Assembly (NCBI RefSeq): GCF_002209535.1
Contig: NZ_NJIG01000006.1
Location: 407,182 to 471,181 of the forward strand
Length of the DNA stretch: 64,000 nucleotides
Source of the DNA: Achromobacter marplatensis
GTDB taxonomy: Bacteria; Pseudomonadota; Gammaproteobacteria; Burkholderiales; Burkholderiaceae_B
Direction of reading: 5' to 3'
A program made the translations under genes and the position numbers. The stretch's first letter is position 1, and every line of letters begins with the position of its first letter. The notes below the pieces were generated by a model. The model saw nothing but the letters and a program-made list of their open reading frames with translations, searched no databases and had not been told where the DNA came from. Below are positions 18,312 to 26,164 of this stretch, piece by piece.

Positions 18312-18377
18312 GATGCGACTCCAGGGCTATCTGTGCGTTCCATCATACTCACACGGCCCGCGTGCGGTACGCCGGAT

Positions 18378-18692
18378 TCAGTCGTCGAAGCGGCTGCGCG
18401 TGACCGCGCCCGATTGCGGATCAACGTACAGCTTCACGCGCTGGCCTTGCGGGTCATACGCCTTGACCTCGTAACCGTGCTTGCTGGAGCGTTCGATCTC
18501 GGAGATATTGCGGTAGCCGGCGGCTTCCATCTTGTCGTACACCTGGCGGATCGTCAGCATCGGCGAGGCCGGGGTGACCGCGGCGGGGGCGGTGGCGGCC
18601 GGCGCAGCGGCCTGGGCGTGGACCGCGGTGCCCGCGACCAGGGAGGAAGCGCCGATTGCCAGGGCGGCCAAGGTTTTCTGAATACGCGTCAT
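18378..18692 (-). CDS. PepSY-domain secreted protein
   Basis: A 104-residue protein. It has a Sec signal peptide (to AVHAQA at about residue 27), a short Ala/Pro linker, then one PepSY domain (MLTIRQVYDKMEAAGYRNIS onward, ending AVTRSRFDD). PepSY domains are small periplasmic modules, often inhibitory or sensory. AGGAG lies nine bases upstream. Its promoter faces away from the PepSY/two-component operon at 18863 and carries the same TTCA direct repeat, so it is probably a target of that response regulator. It may feed back on the sensor kinase; this is inference. Confidence 0.85.
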   Translation of the reverse strand: MTRIQKTLAALAIGASSLVAGTAVHAQAAAPAATAPAAVTPASPMLTIRQVYDKMEAAGYRNISEIERSSKHGYEVKAYDPQGQRVKLYVDPQSGAVTRSRFDD

Positions 18693-18751
18693 GATGGGTA
18701 GCTCCTAGGATGAAAGGGGAAAAAGCAGGCCGTTGTTGCGACCCTGTGCCC

Positions 18752-18785
18752 ATTATTCGGGTTGGCGCATGAACCTTTTCTGAAG
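18752..18785 (-). promoter_or_regulatory. Predicted response-regulator-controlled promoter of the leftward PepSY gene
   Basis: Read on the minus strand: CTTCAG, 5 bases, GTTCAT, 11 bases, AATAAT. The two half-sites share TTCA and repeat every 11 bp, one helical turn, as for OmpR-family regulators. AATAAT matches five of six -10 positions. No good -35 is visible, consistent with activator dependence. The ATG is 59 bases downstream of the -10. Confidence 0.62.
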
Positions 18786-18790
18786 CCGCC

Positions 18791-18824
18791 GTTCATGTCA
18801 GGTTCATCCGCTGCGCGGTATAAA
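18791..18824 (+). promoter_or_regulatory. Predicted response-regulator-controlled promoter of the PepSY/two-component operon
   Basis: The sequence reads GTTCAT (18791-18796), 5 bases, GTTCAT (18802-18807), 11 bases, TATAAA (18819-18824). Repeat period and distance to the -10 equal those of the divergent promoter. PhoP-type regulators bind direct repeats at this distance from the -10. The predicted transcript would start near 18831, which rules out the ATG at 18827 as a start codon. Confidence 0.65.
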
Positions 18825-18862
18825 AGATGATCCACCCCCTAATTTTTCCAAGAGGTCCGGTA

Positions 18863-19225
18863 TTGCGGCAGCCCCTTACGACCCGGCGCAAACGCGGCGG
18901 CATCCTGTTGTCCGCCTGCGTGCTGGCGCTTGCGCTGGCCGTGGGGCCGGTCAGCGGACTGGCCGGCGATAGCGACCACGAGCGCGCACGCCAGGCCCTG
19001 GAAGCCGGCAAGGTCTTGCCGCTGGGCGCGGTGCTGGATATCGTCGAACGCGATTTTCCCGGCCAGGTGGTCAAGGTCGAGTTCGAAGAGGACGACGACG
19101 AATTCATCTACGAGATCCGTGTGCTGCAAAGCGGCGGCGGCATCCTCAAGCTGAAGATCGACGCGCGCGACGGCGCCTTGCTGGCCGTCAAGGGCCGCGA
19201 TATCAAATTCAAGGGCAAGGACTGA
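18863..19225 (+). CDS. PepSY-domain periplasmic protein, first gene of two-component operon
   Basis: A 120-residue protein with an N-terminal signal (LTTRRKRGGILLSACVLALA, cleavage near GLAGD). A PepSY domain covers about 45-118 (VLPLGAVLDIVERDFPGQVV, ending AVKGRDIKFKGKD). The frame is also open from ATG 18827, but TTG 18863 is preferred: AAGAGG lies seven bases before it, and the predicted promoter would place 18827 upstream of the transcript. The stop overlaps the response regulator ATG (TGATG). Acidic runs (EEDDDE) suggest cation contact. As first gene of a PhoPQ-like operon it may tune the sensor kinase from the periplasm. Confidence 0.8.
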   Translation: MRQPLTTRRKRGGILLSACVLALALAVGPVSGLAGDSDHERARQALEAGKVLPLGAVLDIVERDFPGQVVKVEFEEDDDEFIYEIRVLQSGGGILKLKIDARDGALLAVKGRDIKFKGKD

Positions 19226-19887
19226 TGCGCATACTCGTGGTGGAAGACGAACCCACGCTGGCCGGCCAGTTGGCCGACGCGCTGCGCGGCGCGGGCTACA
19301 CCGTGGACGTGTCCGGCGACGGCGAGTCGGCGCGTTTCCTGGGCGACGTGGAAGCGTTCGATGCGGTGGTGCTGGACCTGGGGCTGCCCGTCATGGACGG
19401 CTTGACCGTGCTGAAGCAATGGCGCGCCGCCCAGCGCGACATGCCCGTGCTGATCCTGACCGCGCGCGACAACTGGCACGAAAAGGTCGCCGGCATCGAC
19501 GCCGGCGCGGACGACTACCTGACTAAGCCCTTCCACATGGAAGAACTGCTGGCGCGGGTGCGCGCGCTATTGCGGCGCAGCACGTCGCATTCCAGCGCGC
19601 AATGGCGCTGCGGCCCGCTCATGCTGGACACGCGGCAGGCCAAGGTCACGATCGACGGCCAGGCGCTGACGCTCACCAGCCACGAATTCAAGGTGCTGTC
19701 GGTGCTGATGCAGCGCGCTGGCGAAGTCGTGTCGCGCACGGAACTGATTGAGCACATCTACGCGCAGGACTTCGACCGCGATTCCAACACGATTGAGGTC
19801 TTCATCGGCCGCCTGCGCAAGAAACTGCCGCCCGACACCATCGAAACCGTGCGCGGGCTGGGCTACCGGCTGGCGGCGCAGGGATGA
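19225..19887 (+). CDS. OmpR/PhoP-family response regulator
   Basis: A 220-residue two-domain regulator. The receiver domain is at 1-115 with acidic pocket Glu7/Asp8, phosphoacceptor Asp51 (AVVLDLGLPVMDG), the conserved Thr/Ser in LILTARDNW and Lys in YLTKPFHMEEL. The C-terminal winged helix at about 125-218 (LTSHEFKVLSVLMQRAGEVV, SNTIEVFIGRLRKKL) is of the OmpR type. It is coupled to the PepSY gene before (one-base overlap) and the kinase after (four-base overlap). Its predicted targets are its own operon and the divergent PepSY gene through TTCA direct repeats. It resembles PhoP/QseB regulators, but the inducing signal is unknown. Confidence 0.93.
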   Translation: MRILVVEDEPTLAGQLADALRGAGYTVDVSGDGESARFLGDVEAFDAVVLDLGLPVMDGLTVLKQWRAAQRDMPVLILTARDNWHEKVAGIDAGADDYLTKPFHMEELLARVRALLRRSTSHSSAQWRCGPLMLDTRQAKVTIDGQALTLTSHEFKVLSVLMQRAGEVVSRTELIEHIYAQDFDRDSNTIEVFIGRLRKKLPPDTIETVRGLGYRLAAQG

Positions 19888-21275
19888 TGCCGGCACGCGA
19901 AGGCATGCTGGGCTCGCTGCGGCTGCGCCTGCTTGCCGGCACGCTGGCCTGGATTCTCGTGTCCGTGGCTCTGGCCGGCTGGGGGCTGGCCAGCCTGTTC
20001 CGACAACACATCACCCAGCAACTGCAGGCCGAACTGACCTTGCATCTGAATCAGCTGACCGCGGCGGTCAATGCCGGCTCGGACGGCCGCCCGGTGGTGG
20101 ACCCGCCGCCGAACGATCCGCGTCTGGAGCAGCCGCTGTCCGGCCTGTACTGGCAAGTCGACCGGCTGGCCGACGGCGGCCGGCCAGCGATGACCGGCGC
20201 GGCGCGCTCGCGGTCCCTGTGGGACCAGACGCTTGAAGTGCCGCCCACGCCGCAACAGGGTGCCGCGGCGGGCGATCAGACTTATGACATCGCGGGGCCG
20301 GGCGGGCGCGGCCTGGAGGCGGTGGCGCGCATCCTGACTCCGGCGGAAGACGACGCCGCGCCGCTGCGGCTGGTGGTGGCAGCCGACCGCCGCGTGCTGG
20401 CCGAACCCATCAGCCGCTTCAACCATATGCTGGCCATCGCGCTGGGCGCGCTGGCCGCCGGACTGACGGCGGCGGCGGTGGTCCAGGTGGTGGTCGGGTT
20501 GCGGCCGCTGGCGCGCCTGCGGCGTCAACTGGCCAAGCAGAACGCCGGTGACAGCAGCCGCATCGAAGGCCGCTTTCCCAGCGAGATCCAGCCGCTGGTC
20601 GACGATTTCAACAAGGTGCTGGCGATGAACGCCGAGATCGTGCAGCGCGCGCGCACGCAGGCGGGCAATCTGGCGCATGCGGTCAAGACGCCGCTGACCA
20701 TCCTGGCCAACGCGGCGACGCGCGACGGCAGCGTGCCGGCCTCGTTGGTGCAAGAGCAGGTGGGGATGGCGAATCGCCAGATCGACTATCACCTGGCGCG
20801 CGCCCGGGCCGCCGCGTCATCGGGCGCCGCCGACGGCCGCGCCCCGTTGCAGGATGCGGTGCAGGGGCTGGTGCGCGTCATGCAGCGCCTGTACGCGCAG
20901 CGCGGCCTGCGCATCGAGGCGGCGGGCATGTCCCCGGGGGTGGCTTTTCGCGGTGAACAGCAGGACTTGCAGGAGATGCTGGGCAATCTGCTGGACAACG
21001 CCTGCAAGTGGGCGGCCAGCCAGGTGCGGATCACGGCAGAGCCGGCCGCTGCCGGACGCTTGCTGCTGCACATCGACGACGATGGCCCGGGAATCGAAGA
21101 CCACGAGCGCGAACGCATCTTCCTGCGCGGCGTGCGCATGGACGAACAGTTGCCGGGTTCGGGCCTGGGCCTGGATATCGTGCGCGATCTGGCCGGCACC
21201 TACGGCGGCGAGGTCCGTGCAGGACGCTCGCCGCTGGGCGGGTTGCGGGTGTCGTTGTGGCTGCCTGCGGCCTGA
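19884..21275 (+). CDS. Sensor histidine kinase, PhoQ-like
   Basis: A 463-residue inner-membrane kinase. Transmembrane segments are at about 15-38 and 182-205, with a periplasmic sensor loop of about 140 residues between. The dimerisation/phosphoacceptor motif is NLAHAVKTPLTILAN with His265. The ATPase domain has an N-box (LGNLLDNACKWA, 366-377), a G1 box (DDDGPGIED, about 398-406) and a G2 box (GSGLGLDIV, about 425). ATGA overlap with the regulator gene guarantees coupled synthesis. It presumably phosphorylates Asp51 of the regulator. The sensor loop has no recognisable domain, so the ligand is open; cations or antimicrobial peptides would be PhoQ-like candidates. Confidence 0.92.
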   Translation: MMPAREGMLGSLRLRLLAGTLAWILVSVALAGWGLASLFRQHITQQLQAELTLHLNQLTAAVNAGSDGRPVVDPPPNDPRLEQPLSGLYWQVDRLADGGRPAMTGAARSRSLWDQTLEVPPTPQQGAAAGDQTYDIAGPGGRGLEAVARILTPAEDDAAPLRLVVAADRRVLAEPISRFNHMLAIALGALAAGLTAAAVVQVVVGLRPLARLRRQLAKQNAGDSSRIEGRFPSEIQPLVDDFNKVLAMNAEIVQRARTQAGNLAHAVKTPLTILANAATRDGSVPASLVQEQVGMANRQIDYHLARARAAASSGAADGRAPLQDAVQGLVRVMQRLYAQRGLRIEAAGMSPGVAFRGEQQDLQEMLGNLLDNACKWAASQVRITAEPAAAGRLLLHIDDDGPGIEDHERERIFLRGVRMDEQLPGSGLGLDIVRDLAGTYGGEVRAGRSPLGGLRVSLWLPAA

Positions 21276-21290
21276 GCGCCCGCGCGGGCC

Positions 21291-21719
21291 TTACTTCACC
21301 AGCGTGACGGGCGCTTCCGCCAACTGCAGCACCTGATTGGCGACCGAGCCGATCAGGATGTTGGCCAGCGTGCCGTTACCGCGCGTGCCCATCACGATGC
21401 GGGCGCAACCGTGGTCGCGGGCGTAGCCAGCGATTTCGGTGGCGGCATGGCCGAACTCGACGTGGCTCGTGTAGTCCACGCCCGCCACGTCCAGCAACTG
21501 GCGCGCCTCGTTGGTCGCTTCCTGGCCTTCGCGGGCGTAGAACTCGTCGATCATGTCTTGCGTGATCAGCCGCGACAGGCCGGCGCGCCCTTGCGTGGGC
21601 GTCTGGACGTTCAGGAGGTGGATGCGTGCGGATGTGGCGCCGGCGGCCAATTGGCGGGCATGCAGCACGGCGCGGTTGGCATTGTCGGAGCCGTCGACAG
21701 GAACCAGGATATTCAGCAT
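21291..21719 (-). CDS. Universal stress protein A family, copy 1
   Basis: A 142-residue cytoplasmic protein. It starts MLNILVPVDGSDNANRA and carries the ATP-binding motif G-x2-G-x9-G-S/T (MGTRGNGTLANILIGSVANQ at about 112-131). These proteins bind ATP and form dimers under growth arrest or stress. The next gene upstream (21737) is a paralogue on the same strand with a 17-bp gap, so they form a small operon. It converges with the kinase gene, 15 bp away. Which stress they answer cannot be read from sequence. Confidence 0.92.
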   Translation of the reverse strand: MLNILVPVDGSDNANRAVLHARQLAAGATSARIHLLNVQTPTQGRAGLSRLITQDMIDEFYAREGQEATNEARQLLDVAGVDYTSHVEFGHAATEIAGYARDHGCARIVMGTRGNGTLANILIGSVANQVLQLAEAPVTLVK

Positions 21720-21736
21720 GGATGCTCCTTGATGCG

Positions 21737-22162
21737 TTACTTGACCAGCGTGACGGGCAATTCCGTCAGGTGCAGGACGCGGGTGGCGACGGATCCCATG
21801 AACAGCGACGAGACCGAACCGAGGCCGCGCGAGCCCATGTAGATCTCATCCGCGCCCGTTTCGTCGGCGATGCGGGCGATGGTGTCGGCGGCGGCGCCGA
21901 CTTCTACGCGTGCCTCGAAGGGCACGCCGGCTTGCGACAACAGGCGGCTGGCTTCTTCCAGCGCGGCACGGCCCTCGTCCTGGTAATAGGCGTCGATCTC
22001 GGCTTGCGACAGGCCGCGGCCGATCTTGCCGGATTTCAGGGGGATCTGGACGCTGAGCAGGTCCACGCGTTCGACCGGGTCATAGGCGCGTGCCGTCAGC
22101 ATGGCCTGGACGGCGTGGATGGCGGGTTGCGAGCCATCCACGGGAATCAGGATGCGTTTCAT
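21737..22162 (-). CDS. Universal stress protein A family, copy 2
   Basis: A 141-residue paralogue of the following gene. It starts MKRILIPVDGSQPAIHAV and has the nucleotide-binding motif MGSRGLGSVSSLFMGSVATR at about 110-129. Both copies end in the same motif ending PVTLVK, which points to a tandem duplication followed by divergence. Heterodimer formation between the two is possible. It is probably first of a two-gene operon; 124 bp separate it from murI upstream on the same strand. Confidence 0.92.
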   Translation of the reverse strand: MKRILIPVDGSQPAIHAVQAMLTARAYDPVERVDLLSVQIPLKSGKIGRGLSQAEIDAYYQDEGRAALEEASRLLSQAGVPFEARVEVGAAADTIARIADETGADEIYMGSRGLGSVSSLFMGSVATRVLHLTELPVTLVK

Positions 22163-22286
22163 CGTCGTCTCCTTATTGTGTGCGAGCCGCGGGAGGCGGA
22201 GGCTTCTACTTTATTCGAATTATTCGCCTGTTTTGCCTGCCCGGACATGCGCAGGATCAACTCGCTCGCCTGTTGCCCGTGCCGGG

Positions 22287-23090
22287 TCAGCGCCAGCGCT
22301 CGGGCGTGGCCGCCGCCTCCAGCGTCGTGCCTAGCAGGCGGCTGGCCAGCGTCGCCAGCGCGGGGGCGCTGCCGGTGGTCTCCAGCCGCAGTTCGCCCGG
22401 GCCAGCCTCGCGCAGCAGGCCGCGTTCCTGCAACTGGTGCCGCAGCCAGCGCGCCACGGGGGTACCGGTTTCCAGTAAGGGAACGCCGGGGCCGGCGGCG
22501 GCCTGGATCGCGTCGCGCAAGAACGGGAAATGGGTGCAGCCCAGCACCAGCACATCGGCGCCAGCCGCGCGCAATTCCGCGACAGGGGCGCGCACGGCAG
22601 CCTCAACCCGAGGACCTGACAGTTCGCCTTGTTCGACCAGCGCGACCCATTCCGGGCAGGGCCGCAACAAAATGCGCACTTCAGGCGCTTCGCGTTGGAC
22701 CAGCGTGGCGAATTTGGGGCTGGCCAGCGTGCCGGTGGTGGCGAACACGCCCACGACGCCGCTGTGCGTCAGGTGGGCGGCGGGCTTGATGGCGGGCTCC
22801 ACGCCGATGATGATCAGGTCGGGATGGCGGCGCCGCAATGGCGCGATGGCGGCGGCAGTGGCGGTGTTGCACGCCACCACCACGGCCTTGGCCTGGCGCG
22901 ACACGAAATAATCGGTCAGCGCCTGGGCGCGTTGCTCGACGAAGGCCTGCGTTTTTTCGCCATAGGGCACATGGGCCGAGTCGGCGACGTACAGCAGCGA
23001 TTCATGGGGCAGCGCGTCGCGGATGGCGCGCAGCACGCTTAGGCCGCCAACGCCGGAGTCGTAGATGCCGATAGGGGATTCGGAGAACAT
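22287..23090 (-). CDS. murI: Glutamate racemase
   Basis: A 267-residue cytoplasmic enzyme that makes D-glutamate for peptidoglycan. The N-terminal IGIYDSGVGGLSVLRAIRDA holds the catalytic Asp (Asp11). The two catalytic cysteines are Cys74 (VVACNTATAAA) and Cys185 (VLGCTHFPFL). Length and motif spacing are standard, so the gene is intact and likely essential. It is a stand-alone gene here, between a LysR gene and the stress-protein pair, all on the minus strand. Confidence 0.96.
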   Translation of the reverse strand: MFSESPIGIYDSGVGGLSVLRAIRDALPHESLLYVADSAHVPYGEKTQAFVEQRAQALTDYFVSRQAKAVVVACNTATAAAIAPLRRRHPDLIIIGVEPAIKPAAHLTHSGVVGVFATTGTLASPKFATLVQREAPEVRILLRPCPEWVALVEQGELSGPRVEAAVRAPVAELRAAGADVLVLGCTHFPFLRDAIQAAAGPGVPLLETGTPVARWLRHQLQERGLLREAGPGELRLETTGSAPALATLASRLLGTTLEAAATPERWR

Positions 23091-23135
23091 GGTCGGAAGT
23101 GCGGGATGCGGATGCCGGGCAGTGTAGCGCCGGCC

Positions 23136-24062
23136 CTAGTTCGTCTGCTGTTCGCGGTGGCGGCGTACCTCTTCGATCAGCTTGCGGGTGGCGCCGGACT
23201 GCGGTGCGTCGCGCCAGATCAGGTTCAGCGGGGCGCGCAGCTCGACCGGATCGGTCACGCTGACGTACACCACGCCTTCGATGTTCACGCGGCGCAGCGA
23301 TGCGGGCACCAGGGACACGCCCAGCCCGGCCGCCACCAGGCTCAGCGTGGACAGCATGCGCGGCGCCTCCTGCGCGATGCGGGGGCTGAAGCCGGATGCA
23401 CTGCACGCCGTGATGATGGCGTCGTACAGCCCGGGGCCGCTGTGGCGGCGGTACAGGATCAGGGACTCCTCGGCCAGCTCGGACAGCGCGATGTGCCGCC
23501 GCGTGCGGCCCTTGACCGCGGGATGGTCCGCGGGAAACGCCGCCAGCATGGTTTCTTCCAGCACGGTTTCCTCGACTACGCCCGGGCCGGGTCCGTACGA
23601 GCCCCGGATGAACGCCACGTCTACCCGGCCTTCGCTGACGGCTTCGCGCAGTTCGCCGGTGCTGCTTTCCTCGAGCACCAGCCGCACGTTGGGCGCGCTT
23701 TCGCGGAATCGCCGAATGACCGTCGGCACGAAGGGATGGAACGCCGCCGATCCGGTGAAGCCAACCGTCAACCGGCCGGCTTCGCCTTGCGAGACGCGGC
23801 GCACCCCGTCCACTGCCTGGTCCACCAGCGCGATGATGTTGCGCGCGTCGTCGACCAGTGCCCGGCCGCTTTCGGTGAGCTCCATGCCGCGCGGCAGGCG
23901 GTGAAAGAGCGTCACGCCCAGTTCCTGCTCCAGCACGCGGATCTGCTGGCTGAGCGGCGGCTGGCGGATGCCCAGCCGGGCCGCGGCCTTGGTCAGATGG
24001 GATTCCTCGGCCACGGCCAGGAAGTAGCGCAGAAGACGCAGATCGACTGAAGCCATATGCAA
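23136..24062 (-). CDS. LysR-type regulator, divergent from chromate transporter genes
   Basis: A 308-residue LysR protein. It has a winged helix-turn-helix at about 6-66 (LRLLRYFLAVAEESHLTKAA, IRQPPLSQQIRVLEQELG) and an effector-binding domain at about 95-295. The DNA-binding domain is close to CatR/BenM-type regulators. The start may be 24062 or 24056 (MHM). It diverges from the chrA pair with a 134-bp gap. That gap has a dyad ATGA(N12)TCAT at 24068-24087, a weak operator candidate. Control of the transporter genes is the likely role, with the inducer unknown. Confidence 0.88.
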   Translation of the reverse strand: MHMASVDLRLLRYFLAVAEESHLTKAAARLGIRQPPLSQQIRVLEQELGVTLFHRLPRGMELTESGRALVDDARNIIALVDQAVDGVRRVSQGEAGRLTVGFTGSAAFHPFVPTVIRRFRESAPNVRLVLEESSTGELREAVSEGRVDVAFIRGSYGPGPGVVEETVLEETMLAAFPADHPAVKGRTRRHIALSELAEESLILYRRHSGPGLYDAIITACSASGFSPRIAQEAPRMLSTLSLVAAGLGVSLVPASLRRVNIEGVVYVSVTDPVELRAPLNLIWRDAPQSGATRKLIEEVRRHREQQTN

Positions 24063-24196
24063 TGAATATGATTGGTTAAGTAGTCATATATTAGACATTA
24101 TCTGAGGCGAAGAGTAGGCTGCCATCTCGTTATCTTTCCCTTGGCGCGGCGACGCGCCGGCCTTCGCCCACCGGTCTCCGGACCGGCCATCACAAC

Positions 24197-24772
24197 ATGA
24201 ATGCAGCACTTTCCACCTCCGAGGCCGAACTGCGGCCTCCCCCCACTTGCGGGCAGTTGTTCTACGGTTTCCTGATGCTGGGGCTGACGGCGTTCGGCGG
24301 CGCGCTGCCCCTGGCGCGCCGCATGGTCGTCGAAAAACACCGCTGGCTGAGCGGGTCCGAATTCACCGATCTGCTGGGACTGTGCCAGTTCCTGCCGGGC
24401 GGCAACATCATCAACCTGTCGGTGGCGCTCGGCATGAAGTTCCGCGGCCCCCGGGGCGCGTTTGCGGCGCTGATGGGCTTGATCCTGGCGCCCTCCGCCA
24501 TCGTCATCCTGCTGGGCATGGTGTACGACCGGTTCCAGAACGATCCCCACATCCAGCATTTGTTCGCCGGCCTGGCGGCGGCCGCCGCGGGCTTGCTGAT
24601 TTCGATGGCGGTCAAGATCGGGGTGCCCGTGATCAAGCGCCGCGACTGGCTGGCCGGCGTGGTGGCCACGCTCTGTTTCGTGGCGATCGCCGTGCTGCGC
24701 ATTCCGCTGCTGCCGACGATGGCGGTGCTGACGCCGCTGAGCATCCTGCTGGTCTGGAGGCAACGTCGATGA
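24197..24772 (+). CDS. Chromate transporter ChrA family, first half
   Basis: A 191-residue membrane protein equal to the N-terminal half of long ChrA proteins. It has the family motif GLTAFGGALPLARRMVVEKH (usually FGGP), the segment LGLCQFLPGGNIINLSVALG and about five or six hydrophobic helices. Short ChrA proteins work as pairs encoded by adjacent genes, as here. The stop overlaps the second half by ATGA. Substrates could be chromate or another divalent oxyanion such as sulfate. Both halves are needed, and expression is probably set by the divergent LysR regulator. Confidence 0.87.
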   Translation: MNAALSTSEAELRPPPTCGQLFYGFLMLGLTAFGGALPLARRMVVEKHRWLSGSEFTDLLGLCQFLPGGNIINLSVALGMKFRGPRGAFAALMGLILAPSAIVILLGMVYDRFQNDPHIQHLFAGLAAAAAGLLISMAVKIGVPVIKRRDWLAGVVATLCFVAIAVLRIPLLPTMAVLTPLSILLVWRQRR

Positions 24773-25293
24773 TCCAGACCCTGATCTCGCTGGCCCTGAT
24801 CTTCTCCCAGCTGTCGGTGCTGGCGTTCGGCGGCGGCAACACCATCCTGCCCGAAATGCAGCGCCAGGTCGTGGACGTGCACGGCTGGATGACGGCCGCG
24901 GACTTTTCCGCCCTGTTCGCCTTGGGCCAGGCCGCGCCCGGCCCCAACCTGATGGTGGTCACGCTGGTCGGCTGGCATGTGGCGGGCGGGTGGGGCATGC
25001 TGGTGACGACCATCGCCAAGTTCGGCCCGTCGTCCCTCATCACCATTCTGGCGCTGGGCTTGTGGGAACGGTTCAAGGACCGCCCGTGGCGGGGCGTCAT
25101 CCAGGCGGGCATTTTCCCGATGACCGTCGGACTGGTTGCAGCCAGCGCCGCGTTGATCACCGAGGCTTCGGTGCACAGCTGGCTGCTGGGGGCGATCACC
25201 GCCGTGGTGGCGTTGCTGGGCAGCGCCACGCGCATTCATCCGCTGTGGCTGCTGTTCGGCGGCGCGCTGGTGGGTTTGCTGGCGATCGGTTAG
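24769..25293 (+). CDS. Chromate transporter ChrA family, second half
   Basis: A 174-residue membrane protein homologous to the first half: LAFGGGNTILPEMQRQVVDV corresponds to the family FGG motif, and FALGQAAPGPNLMVVTLVGW to the conserved AxPGP stretch. GGAGG lies 11 bases upstream of the ATG. The ATGA overlap with the previous gene ensures balanced synthesis for a heterodimer with opposite membrane orientation. Five to six helices are predicted by eye. No chrB is present, so a chromate-resistance operon in the strict sense is not supported. Confidence 0.87.
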   Translation: MIQTLISLALIFSQLSVLAFGGGNTILPEMQRQVVDVHGWMTAADFSALFALGQAAPGPNLMVVTLVGWHVAGGWGMLVTTIAKFGPSSLITILALGLWERFKDRPWRGVIQAGIFPMTVGLVAASAALITEASVHSWLLGAITAVVALLGSATRIHPLWLLFGGALVGLLAIG

Positions 25294-25322
25294 CGTAGGG
25301 CTCTTGCCGCGTAGGAGTCCCC

Positions 25323-26015
25323 ATGACAAAGCCCATTCCGGACGATCCGCAAGCCGAAGACCCCGCGGCGTCCGTCGAAAGCCTGCCCTTCTTCCATGCG
25401 CACCGGCGGCTGGTGCTGTGCGGCCTGCTGTTTGTGGTGGCAGGCGGCGTCGCCTACGTGCTGGGCCGTTCTCCCAGCCTGGCGCTGCTGCTGGGCTTCG
25501 ATGCGGCTGCACTGGTGTTCCTGGTGGTGACGGCCCGCGCGTTCGGCCAGGCCAGCCCGGCGTCCATGCGCGTGCACGCCAAGCAGCAGGACGTGGGGCG
25601 CATGGGCGTGCTGTGGAGCAGCGTGGCGCTGTCCTGCATGGTGATGGTGGCGCTGTGGGTGGAACTGCGCGGCGAAAGCAATGCGGGCGGCGTGGTGGAC
25701 ATGCTGGCCGCGGCCGCCACCATCGTGCTGTCGTGGCTGTACATGAACATGATCTTCGCCCTGCATTACGCGCATGGCTATTACGGCCACCGCTCGGGCA
25801 CGCACAAGGGCCTGGATTTTCCTGGCACGCAAGAACCCGACTACTGGGATTTCGCGTATTTCGCGCTGGTGCTGGGGATGACGTTCCAGGTGTCGGACGT
25901 GCAGATCGTCAACCGGCGCGTGCGCCGCATGGCGCTGATGCACAGCGTGATCGCATTCTTTTTCAACGTGTTCATCATCGCGATCAGCGTGAACGTGGCG
26001 GCCGGAAAAGCCTAA
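25323..26015 (+). CDS. DUF1345 membrane protein
   Basis: A 230-residue integral membrane protein of the DUF1345 family. Hydrophobic helices are seen at about 31-47, 53-70, 93-113, 121-150, 177-195 and 207-226. Characteristic stretches are [34 protein letters not shown] and [21 protein letters not shown] lies just upstream of the ATG. It is 29 bp after the second chrA gene, so it may be co-transcribed with the transporter pair, but its own function is unknown. A GC-rich repeat follows the stop. Confidence 0.85.
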   Translation: MTKPIPDDPQAEDPAASVESLPFFHAHRRLVLCGLLFVVAGGVAYVLGRSPSLALLLGFDAAALVFLVVTARAFGQASPASMRVHAKQQDVGRMGVLWSSVALSCMVMVALWVELRGESNAGGVVDMLAAAATIVLSWLYMNMIFALHYAHGYYGHRSGTHKGLDFPGTQEPDYWDFAYFALVLGMTFQVSDVQIVNRRVRRMALMHSVIAFFFNVFIIAISVNVAAGKA

Positions 26016-26029
26016 GAGGGGAGGCCCCC

Positions 26030-26062
26030 ACGCCGCGCACGCTACGCGCGCTTGCTGCCCCC
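26030..26062. repeat. GC-rich intergenic repeat, copy 1
   Basis: A 33-bp sequence beginning ACGCCGCGCACGCTACGCGC and ending in a C-run is identical to 26114-26146, 84 bp away in direct orientation. It follows the DUF1345 stop. The C-run is followed by GAGGGGG, giving a short hairpin. Confidence 0.85.
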
Positions 26063-26113
26063 CGAGGGGGCGCTTTCCCCCTTGGGGCGGCCCGGCGGGG
26101 GAAAGGAGCCCCT

Positions 26114-26146
26114 ACGCCGCGCACGCTACGCGCGCTTGCTGCCCCC
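26114..26146. repeat. GC-rich intergenic repeat, copy 2
   Basis: Exact copy of 26030-26062 in the same orientation. It lies 19 bp before the end of the convergent methyltransferase gene. The bases between the two copies hold further C/G-run hairpins. It is likely a member of a dispersed intergenic repeat family. Confidence 0.85.
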
Positions 26147-26164
26147 TCGAAGAGACTGCGGCCT

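Noticed and set aside
24068..24087. ATGA(N12)TCAT dyad as LysR operator for the chrA genes
   Set aside because: Short dyads are frequent in AT-rich gaps, and the T-N11-A core is not convincing; kept only as a remark.
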